Made by a program: the position numbers and the translations under genes | Source: Fusobacterium_C necrophorum | Lineage (GTDB): Bacteria > Fusobacteriota > Fusobacteriia > Fusobacteriales > Fusobacteriaceae | Assembly: GCF_900104395.1 (NCBI RefSeq) | Contig: NZ_FMXX01000021.1 | Reading direction: 5' to 3' (one strand) | DNA length: 46,491 nt | The notes under the pieces: generated by a model | What the model was told of the DNA's origin: nothing | Seen by the model: only the letters and a program-made list of their open reading frames with translations | Databases searched by the model: none | Shown: positions 31,358 to 40,215 of the stretch, in pieces | How positions within the stretch are numbered: position 1 is the stretch's first letter | Layout of the letters: every line of letters starts with the position of its first letter

Positions 31358-32460
31358 TTCTCGCCTCCTTTTCTTCCCAATACAACTCGCTGGTGTCCTC
31401 CATAATCCTCTGCAATATAAATCCCCTCAAAATTTTCTTCTTCCATCCATTCTTTTACCTGTTGTGCCTGCTGGTAGCCGACTTCAAAGAGCAAATATCC
31501 TTTTTTCTGTAAATGAGAATTTGCCTGCTGAATAATTTTTTGATAAAAAGAATAGCCGTCTCCCTCATCTGTCAAAGCATTTTTAGGCTCATATTTTTTC
31601 ACTTCCGGCATCAAGTCCTCATATTCTTCTTGAGAAATATAAGGAGGATTGGATACAATAATATCAAAACGTTGCCCTTGTAAAGCTTCAAACAAATCGG
31701 ATTGTAAAAAAGAAACATTTCGAACCAATTGATATTCCTTATTTTCTTTTGCTAAGGAGAGTGCTTTTTCACTCTTATCTATTCCCAGCACTTCTGCCTC
31801 CGGAACTTCTTTTGCAAGTGTGATGGCAATGGCTCCCGATCCCGTTCCGATGTCTAAAATACTTGGATTTTCCTTTTCCAGAGAGAGGATTTTCGCCTGC
31901 TCCACTAAAATTTCCGTATCCGCTCTGGGAATCAAAGCTCTTTCATCTGTAATAAATTCATAGCCGTAGAATTCCCATTTTCCTAGAATGTACTGCAAAG
32001 GTTTTCTGAATTTTCCACGTTGAATTAATTTTTCACGTAAATTTTGTTTCTCTTTCTCTGCAATTTCACGATGTAAATAAAGTTTCAGCATATTCCGATT
32101 CACCTGCAAAACTTCCGCAAAAATATATTCTGCATCCAATTTCGCATTCGGAACTCCATATTTTTTTAAATAGTCTATCGACTGCTGCAATAATTTTTTA
32201 TTTTCTTCTTGAAAATTGACCTCTTCTCTTTCCTCACGCAATTCCCGAAAAGATTTTTGGGTCTTTGCCATTTGATAAAGATATCTCTTAATTTCTAATT
32301 TTTCCTCTTCTTGTAACATTCTGTCATAATTCACATAAAGACTCAAACGGTCCAAATGTAAAACATCGGCAATCAACATTTCACTTTCTAAACGAGATTT
32401 TGAAAAAGAGTATTTTTTCAAATACTCTTCTGCAAACTGTAATATGTCCAATAAATTCAT
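31354..32460 (-). CDS. prmC: Release-factor glutamine methyltransferase PrmC with a doubled N-terminal domain
   Basis: This 368-residue enzyme methylates the Gln of the GGQ motif in release factors, and prfA is the adjacent gene. The catalytic half is standard: ILDIGTGSGAIAI (SAM site, about 200-212) and the active-site NPPY in VSNPPYIS near 262. It is about 85 residues longer than usual because the N-terminal substrate-recognition domain occurs twice. Copy one (about 2-55) runs from DILQFAEEYLKKYSFS to LSLYVNYDR, and copy two (about 91-140) runs from QQSIDYLKKYGVPNAK to MLKLYLHRE, with the same spacing. A charged linker joins them. Confidence 0.93.
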   Translation of the reverse strand: MNLLDILQFAEEYLKKYSFSKSRLESEMLIADVLHLDRLSLYVNYDRMLQEEEKLEIKRYLYQMAKTQKSFRELREEREEVNFQEENKKLLQQSIDYLKKYGVPNAKLDAEYIFAEVLQVNRNMLKLYLHREIAEKEKQNLREKLIQRGKFRKPLQYILGKWEFYGYEFITDERALIPRADTEILVEQAKILSLEKENPSILDIGTGSGAIAITLAKEVPEAEVLGIDKSEKALSLAKENKEYQLVRNVSFLQSDLFEALQGQRFDIIVSNPPYISQEEYEDLMPEVKKYEPKNALTDEGDGYSFYQKIIQQANSHLQKKGYLLFEVGYQQAQQVKEWMEEENFEGIYIAEDYGGHQRVVLGRKGGEK

Positions 32461-32461
32461 C

Positions 32462-33541
32462 TTATTCTTCTCCGGAAGCAGATAACATCTCTGCCTGACT
32501 AAACGTAATCAAAGCATCAATCATTTCATCTAAATCTCCGTCTAAAAATGCTTCCAATTGATGCACGGTTAATTTAATTCTATGGTCTGTAATTCTTCCT
32601 TGTGGGAAATTATAGGTTCGAATCTTTTCCGCTCTATCTCCGGTTCCTACTTGTAGTCGTCTCTCCCCTTCAATTTCACTTCTTTGTTTTTCAATTTCCA
32701 TTTCCAACAATTTCGATGCTAAGTGCTTCATGGCTTTTTCTCTATTTTTCAATTGAGAACGTTCATCTTGGCATTGCACTATGACTCCTGTCGGTAAATG
32801 CGTAATACGAACTGCCGAATCTGTCATATTGACGTGTTGTCCTCCGGCTCCCCCGGAACGATAGGTATCAATTTTTAAATCTTTCGGATCAATTTGCACT
32901 TCCGTAATATCTTCTACTTCAGGAAGAACCGCCACCGTAGCAGTAGAAGTATGAATTCTTCCCGCCGATTCCGTTTTAGGAACTCTTTGTACTCTATGTA
33001 CACCGGATTCAAATTTTAATTTTGAATAGGCTCCGAATCCTTGAATGCTGAAAGCAACTTCTTTCAATCCGTCCAAACCTTCCAAGTCTTGCTTTTCAAT
33101 AATTTCTACCTTCCATTTTTTTCTTTCGGCATAACGACAATACATTCGGAACAAATCTCCGGCAAAGATAGCCGCTTCATCTCCTCCGGCTCCTCCTCGA
33201 ATTTCTACAATAACGTTGTTATCATCGTTCGGATCTTTCGGCAACAATAAAATTTTCAATTCTTTTTCCAATTCCGGCATTTTATCTTCGTTTTCTTTCA
33301 ATTCTTCCTGCATCATCACACGCATATCTTCATCTTTTTCCGTCTTTAAGCTTTCTTTGATGAAATCCACCTCTTCCTTGACCGCCTTATATTCTTTGTA
33401 TTTTTCAATCAAAGGAGTTAGAGCATTTAAGTTTTTATTGCACTCTATCATCTTTTTAGGATCGTTCAAAACCTCCGGGGAACTTAACAAAGTATGTAAT
33501 TCCTCATATCTCGCTACTACTTCTTCTAATTTGTCAAACAT
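32462..33541 (-). CDS. prfA: Peptide chain release factor 1
   Basis: This 359-residue RF1 ends translation at UAA and UAG. The stop-codon-reading PxT-type motif is present in RVPKTESAGRIHTST (about 183-197), and the catalytic GGQ in GAGGQHVNMTDSAVR (about 225-239). An extended -10 promoter lies at 33574-33582, so it can be transcribed apart from upstream genes. The next gene, 1 base away, is prmC, which methylates its GGQ Gln. Confidence 0.97.
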   Translation of the reverse strand: MFDKLEEVVARYEELHTLLSSPEVLNDPKKMIECNKNLNALTPLIEKYKEYKAVKEEVDFIKESLKTEKDEDMRVMMQEELKENEDKMPELEKELKILLLPKDPNDDNNVIVEIRGGAGGDEAAIFAGDLFRMYCRYAERKKWKVEIIEKQDLEGLDGLKEVAFSIQGFGAYSKLKFESGVHRVQRVPKTESAGRIHTSTATVAVLPEVEDITEVQIDPKDLKIDTYRSGGAGGQHVNMTDSAVRITHLPTGVIVQCQDERSQLKNREKAMKHLASKLLEMEIEKQRSEIEGERRLQVGTGDRAEKIRTYNFPQGRITDHRIKLTVHQLEAFLDGDLDEMIDALITFSQAEMLSASGEE

Positions 33542-33573
33542 TCTATTCTCTCCTTCTTTTCAATTAACAAAAT

Positions 33574-33582
33574 ATTATACCA
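33574..33582 (-). promoter_or_regulatory. Extended -10 promoter before prfA
   Basis: TGGTATAAT on the minus strand in the 90-base gap between the membrane-protein gene and prfA; no clear -35. It is the only gap of this size in the long leftward gene run. Confidence 0.5.
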
Positions 33583-33631
33583 TACATCAAGGCATTGTTG
33601 CCATTCTTTTTCATTTTTTCTTCATCTCTTC

Positions 33632-34309
33632 TTAAAAATGGAATTTGATATTCGATTTGCGAAAGGGTAAATACAATAAAATACTTTCTATGATATAGAT
33701 TCCCTCCACAGGTAATAAATAATAGGGCCAAGCTCCGAAATAACTCAACAAAGTAGTTGTTTCCGGAATACGATTGACAAAAAGATAATTGGTTCCCAAT
33801 TCCTGATTCACAAAATACATAAGTACCGCCCATAAGTTGATGAAAAGAAATGCCATAAGCATTCCCCTTTTTGTAGGTCGAAAATGAAAATGTATCAAAG
33901 CAAATAAAGCGCTGAACACAAGATAGAAATGCGTGATAAAAAAGCTAATCGTCCAAAAATTAGGATAGGCAAAAATAATATCCGGCGTCAGTATGGCAAA
34001 AATAGCTCCCACAAACCAAAAATATACCAATTGGAATAAAAATTTAGAATGAAAAAACATCATAAAAAGAGAAAGAATAATCGTTAAATTACACAGATGA
34101 AAGGGTAACATACGATAAATTTCTTCTCCCAAAACCCTATGACGGTAATACATTTCCGCTAATTTTATGACTAATACGGAAACGGAAATCCATTTTGCCA
34201 AAAGTTGCGGTCGAATTAAAAATCCCAAAATAATTAAAAGCAATACGGATATGACCCCGATCAATATCATAATCATATGCGACGTTCCAAATAACACAAA
34301 CATCTCCAC
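33632..34309 (-). CDS. Integral membrane protein, TIGR02206/YwaF-like
   Basis: This 225-residue protein has about six or seven membrane helices. The loop LPFHLCNLTIIL near 65-76, with conserved His, Cys and Asn, and TPDIIFAYPNFW near 107 resemble the TIGR02206 (YwaF) family of uncharacterised membrane proteins. No catalytic function is known to me for this family. It lies between the RNase H and prfA genes in the leftward run. Confidence 0.78.
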   Translation of the reverse strand: MEMFVLFGTSHMIMILIGVISVLLLIILGFLIRPQLLAKWISVSVLVIKLAEMYYRHRVLGEEIYRMLPFHLCNLTIILSLFMMFFHSKFLFQLVYFWFVGAIFAILTPDIIFAYPNFWTISFFITHFYLVFSALFALIHFHFRPTKRGMLMAFLFINLWAVLMYFVNQELGTNYLFVNRIPETTTLLSYFGAWPYYLLPVEGIYIIESILLYLPFRKSNIKFHF

Positions 34310-34321
34310 TTGTTGTCCTCC

Positions 34322-34933
34322 TTATTTATGAAAACCCAAATCCGCAGGATTGATGTCCCCCGAAATATAGGAAATTTTTCCTCCCAATGCCTCAAACTGT
34401 TTTCTTTTCCTTATAACCTCTTGAATAAGCAATACCGTATCCTCCTCCAATTTTTCAGGATGAAATCTCCCCTGTGACCAGAATTCCAAAACCAAATTGC
34501 TATCTCCGTAAATATGGAATATTTTTTTCTTGATGGCAAGGTCAATTGCCAAGGAAAGTCCTGTCAACTCTCCATAATTATTGGTTTTCGAAAAACCCAG
34601 AGTCCGGTTTCCAAATTCATTACAGTCCTCTTCCAATAAGGAATTTCCAAATTTATCACTTACTCTCACTTCCACACCGATACCCCGACCGGTCCCCGCA
34701 TCAAAATAAATTCCTTCCTCCAACTCTCTTTTCTGAAGCTCCTTCTTTTGAAATGCTTCTTTTTTCTCATAAATAGCACCTCTTGTTAGCCAATTTTGTG
34801 CCTGAATTCTATCCGGAAACGATTTATATCTTGCCTTTTTTACGCCTTTTATCTTTTCCTGACACTCCGTCCATGTAGTTACAATTCCGCTCTCTCCTGT
34901 CAATTCTAAAAAATACGCATATACTTTTGCCAT
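34322..34933 (-). CDS. Viroplasmin-domain ribonuclease H
   Basis: This 203-residue protein combines an N-terminal caulimovirus VI/viroplasmin-type domain (about 2-45, with KVYAYF, GIVTTWTECQ, VKKARYKSF), which binds RNA-DNA hybrids or dsRNA, with a C-terminal RNase H domain. Catalytic acids are visible: Asp in IYFDAGTG (about 76), Glu in NNYGELTG (about 118), Asp in IYGDSNLV (about 140) and Asp in INPADLGFHK at the end. It probably removes RNA from RNA-DNA hybrids such as R-loops and primers. It lies 8 bases after the gene at 34942. Confidence 0.88.
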   Translation of the reverse strand: MAKVYAYFLELTGESGIVTTWTECQEKIKGVKKARYKSFPDRIQAQNWLTRGAIYEKKEAFQKKELQKRELEEGIYFDAGTGRGIGVEVRVSDKFGNSLLEEDCNEFGNRTLGFSKTNNYGELTGLSLAIDLAIKKKIFHIYGDSNLVLEFWSQGRFHPEKLEEDTVLLIQEVIRKRKQFEALGGKISYISGDINPADLGFHK

Positions 34934-34941
34934 CTCTCCCC

Positions 34942-35514
34942 CTAGTAATTATCTCGGTAACGAGTTAAAAAAGACAGATATAGATGAAATAATCTCTCAT
35001 CATATTTTACCACTTGCATGCAAACTTGAAAAGCTCTCAAGACTTCTCTTTTTTGACTTTCTTTTTCTCCTAATTCTACAAACCTATGCAGTAATTTCCA
35101 AAAAGTTTCTTCCTCTCTTAAAAAGAGCTCTTTTGCATATCTCTTCGCATGTTCAAAATTTTGATGAACCAAAGTTGTCATCAATTTTCGCTTTAAAACC
35201 GGAATTTCCACATTGGAAAGTCTTGCAATCGGATGAATGTGTTGTCTTTCTTCGGGAGCTCCATAGTCTAAAATCATTTTTGCCAATGTTTTTGCATTTT
35301 CTTCATATGGAAATTCCAATAAAATAGGGTTTACCTTTTTTCGACAAATTTCTCCTTCTACATTCACGGTAAAATAAGATCTTTTATCCATAATTTCTGC
35401 AAACTCTGAAAATACTTTATACTTTCCTCGTTCTCGAATTTCTTGTTCCAACTCCGCTATTCCAATCGTACGAAATTTTTTTATGATTTCTGCTTTCTTC
35501 AAATTATCCTCCAT
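34942..35514 (-). CDS. Protein of unknown function, between lpxK and rnhA
   Basis: I do not recognise a family for this 190-residue soluble protein. The N-terminal half is mixed (KKFRTIGIAELEQEIRERGK, then FTVNVEGEICRKKVNPILLEFPYEE) and the C-terminal half is helical and basic (LKRKLMTTLVHQNFEHAKRYAKEL), possibly a helical-repeat surface. A His pair (RQHIHPIARLSN) near 103 stands out but is not a known motif. There is no signal peptide or membrane helix. It overlaps the end of lpxK by 16 bases and is followed 8 bases later by the RNase H gene. Confidence 0.85.
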   Translation of the reverse strand: MEDNLKKAEIIKKFRTIGIAELEQEIRERGKYKVFSEFAEIMDKRSYFTVNVEGEICRKKVNPILLEFPYEENAKTLAKMILDYGAPEERQHIHPIARLSNVEIPVLKRKLMTTLVHQNFEHAKRYAKELFLREEETFWKLLHRFVELGEKESQKREVLRAFQVCMQVVKYDERLFHLYLSFLTRYRDNY

Positions 35515-36518
35515 GTTTTCAAACTATGATCTTCCAACATTGTAAATTCAATCTTCAGTACATAAAGATTCGGAATATTTAAATGTTTTGGAAATTTCAC
35601 AAAATCTTTCTCCGTTGTTAAAATATAATCCGCTTCCATTTGCTCCGCTCTTCTTTCAATTCGAAGTAAATCTTTTTCTTTAAAATTATGGTGATCCATA
35701 AAATCAATTCTTTCGATATAACTCGGTTCCAAAGCCAACACAGTTTTCTCAAAATTTAGAGGATTGGCAAGTCCCGAAAAAATTAAAACTCTCTTTCCTT
35801 GGATCCAAAATAGAGGTTTTAAATTTCCTGCCATATCTCGTAAAGAATGAACTCCATGCTTGGCAACGGAAATTTCTTTATGAAAAGAAGACTTCAAATA
35901 CTTTTTAATTTTTTCCACTTCTCTTTCGCTCACCAAATCGGATTTTGTAATAATAAATTCCTCCGCTCTTTTTGCTCCGTTTTTAAAACTTTCCCGTAGA
36001 GTCCCCCAAGGCAGCAGATATCTTCCCCCAAAGGGGTTGGTGGCATCCACCAGTACAACATCCCAATTTCTAGCCAATCTTCTATGCTGAAATCCATCAT
36101 CCAAAACGATAGTATCCACATAAAAATGCTTCCTTGCAAAGAGACAAGCATGGTAGCGATTCTTACTGACAATAATGGGTACATTTAAATTCAGAGCATG
36201 AATATATGGTTCATCGCCGCTTTCTTGCGGACTTGCAAAAATCACCCGTCCATCACTGACTAAACAAGGTTCATTTTTTCGTTTTCCACGATAACCTCTG
36301 GAAACAACTGCCACGTTCTTTCCCATTTTTTGCAATTTTTTTACAAAAAACTGAACTGCGGGAGTCTTTCCCGTTCCTCCCACGGATATATTTCCAATAC
36401 AAATAATCTCCACACCTTTGACATGATAAATAGGCAAAAGTCCTTTATCATACAAAAAATTCCGAAAACTTGTAATAAAATAATAAATGTAGGAAAGTAT
36501 TTTCATCTTTTCCACCAT
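35499..36518 (-). CDS. lpxK: Tetraacyldisaccharide 4'-kinase
   Basis: This 339-residue kinase adds the 4'-phosphate to the lipid A precursor at the inner-membrane face, forming lipid IVA. A membrane-associated N-terminus (about 5-30) precedes the P-loop IGNISVGGTGKTPAV near 40-54. VVSRGYRG near 74, VDTIVLDDGFQHRRLAR near 130-146 and LTTEKDFVKFPKH near 300 are family motifs, and the last two hold catalytic Asp residues. Full length. It sits 6 bases after smc and overlaps the next gene, so lipid A synthesis is tied to a chromosome-maintenance transcript here. Confidence 0.95.
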   Translation of the reverse strand: MVEKMKILSYIYYFITSFRNFLYDKGLLPIYHVKGVEIICIGNISVGGTGKTPAVQFFVKKLQKMGKNVAVVSRGYRGKRKNEPCLVSDGRVIFASPQESGDEPYIHALNLNVPIIVSKNRYHACLFARKHFYVDTIVLDDGFQHRRLARNWDVVLVDATNPFGGRYLLPWGTLRESFKNGAKRAEEFIITKSDLVSEREVEKIKKYLKSSFHKEISVAKHGVHSLRDMAGNLKPLFWIQGKRVLIFSGLANPLNFEKTVLALEPSYIERIDFMDHHNFKEKDLLRIERRAEQMEADYILTTEKDFVKFPKHLNIPNLYVLKIEFTMLEDHSLKTWRII

Positions 36519-36524
36519 CTTCCT

Positions 36525-39500
36525 TTAAAATTTTACAGGAACCACCTTTGAAATTCCTATTTCTTTGTTCATCGTCACACCAAAAATACTGTCAGATTCC
36601 TTCATCGTATCTTTATTATGTGTAATTAAAATAAATTGAGATTGTGAAGTAAATTCTTTTAATTTTGCAATGAGTTTTCGTGTATTTTTTTCATCCAAAG
36701 CCGCTTCAATTTCATCTAAAAAGGTAAAGGGACTTGGTTTATACATGAAAATGGACATAATAAAAGCAATGGCAACCATAGATTTCTCTCCACCGGACAA
36801 GAGAGAAAGAGATTGTCGCTTCTTATTTTTAAATTTTACAAAAATTTCAACTCCGGCATTCTCAAATTCTTCCGCTTCCACCAGATTTAATTTTCCCTCC
36901 GAATTATCTAAAGTCTCCATACACATCTTATTAAAATTCTCACTGATGATATGATAAGCCTCTTGAAATCTTTCATAAATAGTATCTTTAATCTCGGCAA
37001 TCAAATCCAATAGCACTTTCTTCCCACGTACCAAATCATCTCGTTGACTTCCCAGATAGGAATACTTTTCTTTCAATTCTCGGAACTCTTCGATTGCCAA
37101 CAAATTCACATCTCCAAAAGATAGTAACTTTGCCTCTAAACTACGCAAACTTTCTTTTCGGCTTCTCATTTTTTCAAAGGGAAAAATTTCCGCTTCTATC
37201 TCATGCAAGCTTTCCATTTCTTCTTCTAAAGAAATCATATCTTCTTGAATTTTTTCCAATTTTTCCTGTGTTCTTTGATACTTATCTTTTATGAATAGTA
37301 AGCGACTTTCCGTTTCTTTATATCTCTTGTGAAACTCTCGTTCTTTTTCTACATTTTGCTTATCTTGTTCATGGAGCTTTTCCATTTCCTTGCTTTCCCT
37401 ATGATACTCTTCCAGTGTACTTTCAATTTTTTTAGCCAAGTCCAACTGCTTTTCTTCCAACGAAATTTTTCCGTTTTGCAGCACTTCTATTCTAGCTTCC
37501 AATTCCTGTTCCAAATCCTGCAACTCTTTTTCTTCTTTTTGAATTCTTTCTTCTTCTTGCAACAATTGTTCCCAATTATTTTTGCTATTCAAAAATAAAA
37601 TACGAACATCTGAAAATTTCTCTTTTTGCTTCTCAATTCTCTCGTACAATTCCTTACTTTTTTCCCGAATTTCTTGACTTTCCTGTTTTAAGCTTTCTGA
37701 AAGTTGAATCAATTCCTCTTTTTGAGCCTGTGTCGAAGTCATTTTCTTTTCAAATTCTTTTGTGTATCGAATTTCTTCTTCCAATTCCATATTGGCAATT
37801 CGAAGTTCTTTTTCCATACGAGTTCTTTTTTCCTGTAGGCTTTCCACATATTCTTCTGCCAATTTCTTTTGCTTTCGAAGACTGTCCGCCGTCATATCCA
37901 AAGTGGCAATCTCATTTTCATATACTTCCAATTGCTTACTGTATTCATCCAAAGTTTGATTGCCTTTTTGAATTCCGGCAGACAATATTTGCAAATCCTC
38001 TTCTAACTTCTTCCTTTCCTTTTTTCTCTCCAATAATTGAGCAGCCACTCCCTTACTCTGTTCTCCTCCACTGATTCTCCCCCGAGAGGAAACCAATTCT
38101 CCGGCAAGAGTTACAATGTTCCCTGAAAAAGAATTGGTTTTGGAAATCTGAATGGCTGTTTCATAGGTCTCCACAATCAGTAAATTTCCTAAAACAAAAT
38201 CCACCGCTTTTCGATATTTCTTTTCACTCTCAACCAAATCTGCCGCAATTCCAAGAACGCCTGATACTTTTTGAGAAAATGTTTTTTTAGTCCCTTTCAA
38301 CATATCCAAAGGAAGAAAAGAAGCTTTTCCTGCTTTTCGTTCCCGCAAATGTTGAATGGCTTGCTTCGCAACTTGACTGTTTTCTACCACAATATCCTGC
38401 AAACTTCCCGATACGGCCGCTTCTATCGCCTGCTCCAAATGTTCGGGAATTTGAATTAAAGCTAAAAACACACCCTCTACTCCCGGAATATTCGCCTGTA
38501 ATACCTCCCGAACTCCTTTATAGTACCCCTCATTATTTTCTTCCATTCGTAGAATCGCTTCATATCTGGCACTATTTCTCTTTTCTTCAAATTCCAACTG
38601 TCGTAATTTTTCTGCTCCCTTGTTCAAAGCGATACTTAACCTACTGATTTCTTCTTCCACAAATTGAGTTCTGCTTTCCGCTTCCTGCAATTTTTCCTCT
38701 TGTCGCTTTTTTTGATTCTCTGCTGTCAAACATTCCTGCTTCACTGCTTCCAATTTTTTATGATTTTCTTCCGCATCCGCCTGTAAGTTTTTGACTCGAT
38801 TTTCACTACTTTGCATTCTTTTGTTGGAAGTTTCCAAATCATTGATAACATTTAACTTTTGCAGCTCTATTTCTCGCAACTTGTGATCTTTCACTTCCAA
38901 TGTTTCTTCCAAAATCTTTTTTTCCTGCTCCAAGTCTTTCAATACTACTTCAAACACTTGATTTTTTTCGTCCAAGTCTTCAATTTTCTTTTTTAATTCT
39001 TCCTTTTTCAGAAAAAAACTTCTCTTATTACGCTCTCTCTCCTCTCTTTTTTTCTTTTCTTGTAAGAGTCTTTCCTTTTTTTCATCCAATTCTCGTTGAA
39101 AAGCCGCCTGCCTTTCTTGCACACGCACTTTCTCCCGTTCCTGTTCCTCTAAAAAACTTCGCAAACTTTCATTTTTAGAAGAAATTTCTTCCATTTTCTC
39201 TTGTAACTTCTTTTTTTCTTCCTCTAAGCGATGAATCCTTTCCTCCGTATCTGCCAATTCTTTCTCAAAAGTTTGACAGTTTTCTGCAAAACTTTCCTGC
39301 TCCTTCGTCGCCGTTTCTCGCTCTTCTTGTTTTTGATGATAGTCCGTCATCAAAATACTTTTTTGAGCTCTTTGTTTTTCCTCTCTAACATCCAAATATC
39401 GTTGAGCAACTTCTGCTTGTTTTTCCACACGATTTTTATTTTCTCGGACTTCCTGTAAGACAAGCTCTATCTTCTCCAACTCCAATTCGACATTTTCCAA

Positions 39501-40043
39501 ATTTTTACCGGCCTCATTTTTACTGGCTTGAAACTTCTTAATTCCCGCAGCTTCCTCAATAATCCCTTTGACTTCTTTCGGAGAGGAGTTAATAATTCTC
39601 TCCACCTTTCCCTGTCCGATAACAGAATAAGCACTTTTTCCGATTCCGGTATCCAAAAATAAGGCGGAAATATCTTTTAATCTGCTTTTTTGATGATTGA
39701 TGAAATACTCATTTTCTCCTGTGATATGAATTTTTCGGCTGATAATTAAATCTTCCGGAGGAAATTCTTCAAAGTATCCGTCTTCATTGTCAATAATCAA
39801 AGATACTTGAGCCTGATTCATCGCTTTTTTGTCTTTTCCTCCTGAAAAAATGACATCTTGACTTTCTTTTGCTCGAATATTTTTATAGGATTGTTCTCCT
39901 AACACCCATAGAACAGCATCCAAAATATTAGATTTCCCACTTCCATTGGGTCCTACAATAGAAGTGATTCCCTGGTTAAATTCTATATATACTTTTTCTC
40001 CAAATGATTTAAACCCGTGAACTTCTACTGCCTTCAAATACAT
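36525..40043 (-). CDS. smc: Chromosome segregation protein SMC
   Basis: This 1172-residue SMC protein compacts and segregates the chromosome with ScpA and ScpB, which are not in this window. The N-terminal ATPase half has Walker A GPNGSGKSNILDAV at 32-45. Two long coiled coils (about 170-490 and 660-1000) flank the hinge domain (about 505-640, with LLIVETYETAIQ and GRISGGEQ). The C-terminal head has the signature LSLLSGGEKSMVAIAF near 1077 and Walker B FTFLDEIEAALDEKN near 1103. The start is the ATG at 40043 with a GGAGAG site. It is the first gene of the long leftward run, with an extended -10 promoter at 40109-40117. Confidence 0.97.
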   Translation of the reverse strand: MYLKAVEVHGFKSFGEKVYIEFNQGITSIVGPNGSGKSNILDAVLWVLGEQSYKNIRAKESQDVIFSGGKDKKAMNQAQVSLIIDNEDGYFEEFPPEDLIISRKIHITGENEYFINHQKSRLKDISALFLDTGIGKSAYSVIGQGKVERIINSSPKEVKGIIEEAAGIKKFQASKNEAGKNLENVELELEKIELVLQEVRENKNRVEKQAEVAQRYLDVREEKQRAQKSILMTDYHQKQEERETATKEQESFAENCQTFEKELADTEERIHRLEEEKKKLQEKMEEISSKNESLRSFLEEQEREKVRVQERQAAFQRELDEKKERLLQEKKKREERERNKRSFFLKKEELKKKIEDLDEKNQVFEVVLKDLEQEKKILEETLEVKDHKLREIELQKLNVINDLETSNKRMQSSENRVKNLQADAEENHKKLEAVKQECLTAENQKKRQEEKLQEAESRTQFVEEEISRLSIALNKGAEKLRQLEFEEKRNSARYEAILRMEENNEGYYKGVREVLQANIPGVEGVFLALIQIPEHLEQAIEAAVSGSLQDIVVENSQVAKQAIQHLRERKAGKASFLPLDMLKGTKKTFSQKVSGVLGIAADLVESEKKYRKAVDFVLGNLLIVETYETAIQISKTNSFSGNIVTLAGELVSSRGRISGGEQSKGVAAQLLERKKERKKLEEDLQILSAGIQKGNQTLDEYSKQLEVYENEIATLDMTADSLRKQKKLAEEYVESLQEKRTRMEKELRIANMELEEEIRYTKEFEKKMTSTQAQKEELIQLSESLKQESQEIREKSKELYERIEKQKEKFSDVRILFLNSKNNWEQLLQEEERIQKEEKELQDLEQELEARIEVLQNGKISLEEKQLDLAKKIESTLEEYHRESKEMEKLHEQDKQNVEKEREFHKRYKETESRLLFIKDKYQRTQEKLEKIQEDMISLEEEMESLHEIEAEIFPFEKMRSRKESLRSLEAKLLSFGDVNLLAIEEFRELKEKYSYLGSQRDDLVRGKKVLLDLIAEIKDTIYERFQEAYHIISENFNKMCMETLDNSEGKLNLVEAEEFENAGVEIFVKFKNKKRQSLSLLSGGEKSMVAIAFIMSIFMYKPSPFTFLDEIEAALDEKNTRKLIAKLKEFTSQSQFILITHNKDTMKESDSIFGVTMNKEIGISKVVPVKF

Positions 40044-40108
40044 TTTTCTCTCCTAAATTCTCTTCTATTTTTTATTTTTCTTGAAATAAGCTTGTAATTT
40101 TACATTTT

Positions 40109-40117
40109 ATTATAGCA
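40109..40117 (-). promoter_or_regulatory. Extended -10 promoter of the smc-lpxK run
   Basis: Minus-strand TGCTATAAT, about 65 bases before the smc start. No clear -35. Confidence 0.55.
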
Positions 40118-40160
40118 TATTTTCCTTGACTTTTCTCAAAAACTTTTCCCTGCATTTTGT

Positions 40161-40189
40161 TTGCTTCTTTCCTAAAAATCGGATATACT
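40161..40189 (+). promoter_or_regulatory. Promoter of the DUF523 gene
   Basis: TTGCTT (40161-40166), a 17-base spacer and TATACT (40184-40189), 26 bases before the ATG at 40216. Confidence 0.55.
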
Positions 40190-40215
40190 ATATGAAAAAG
40201 AAATAGGAGTTTCGT

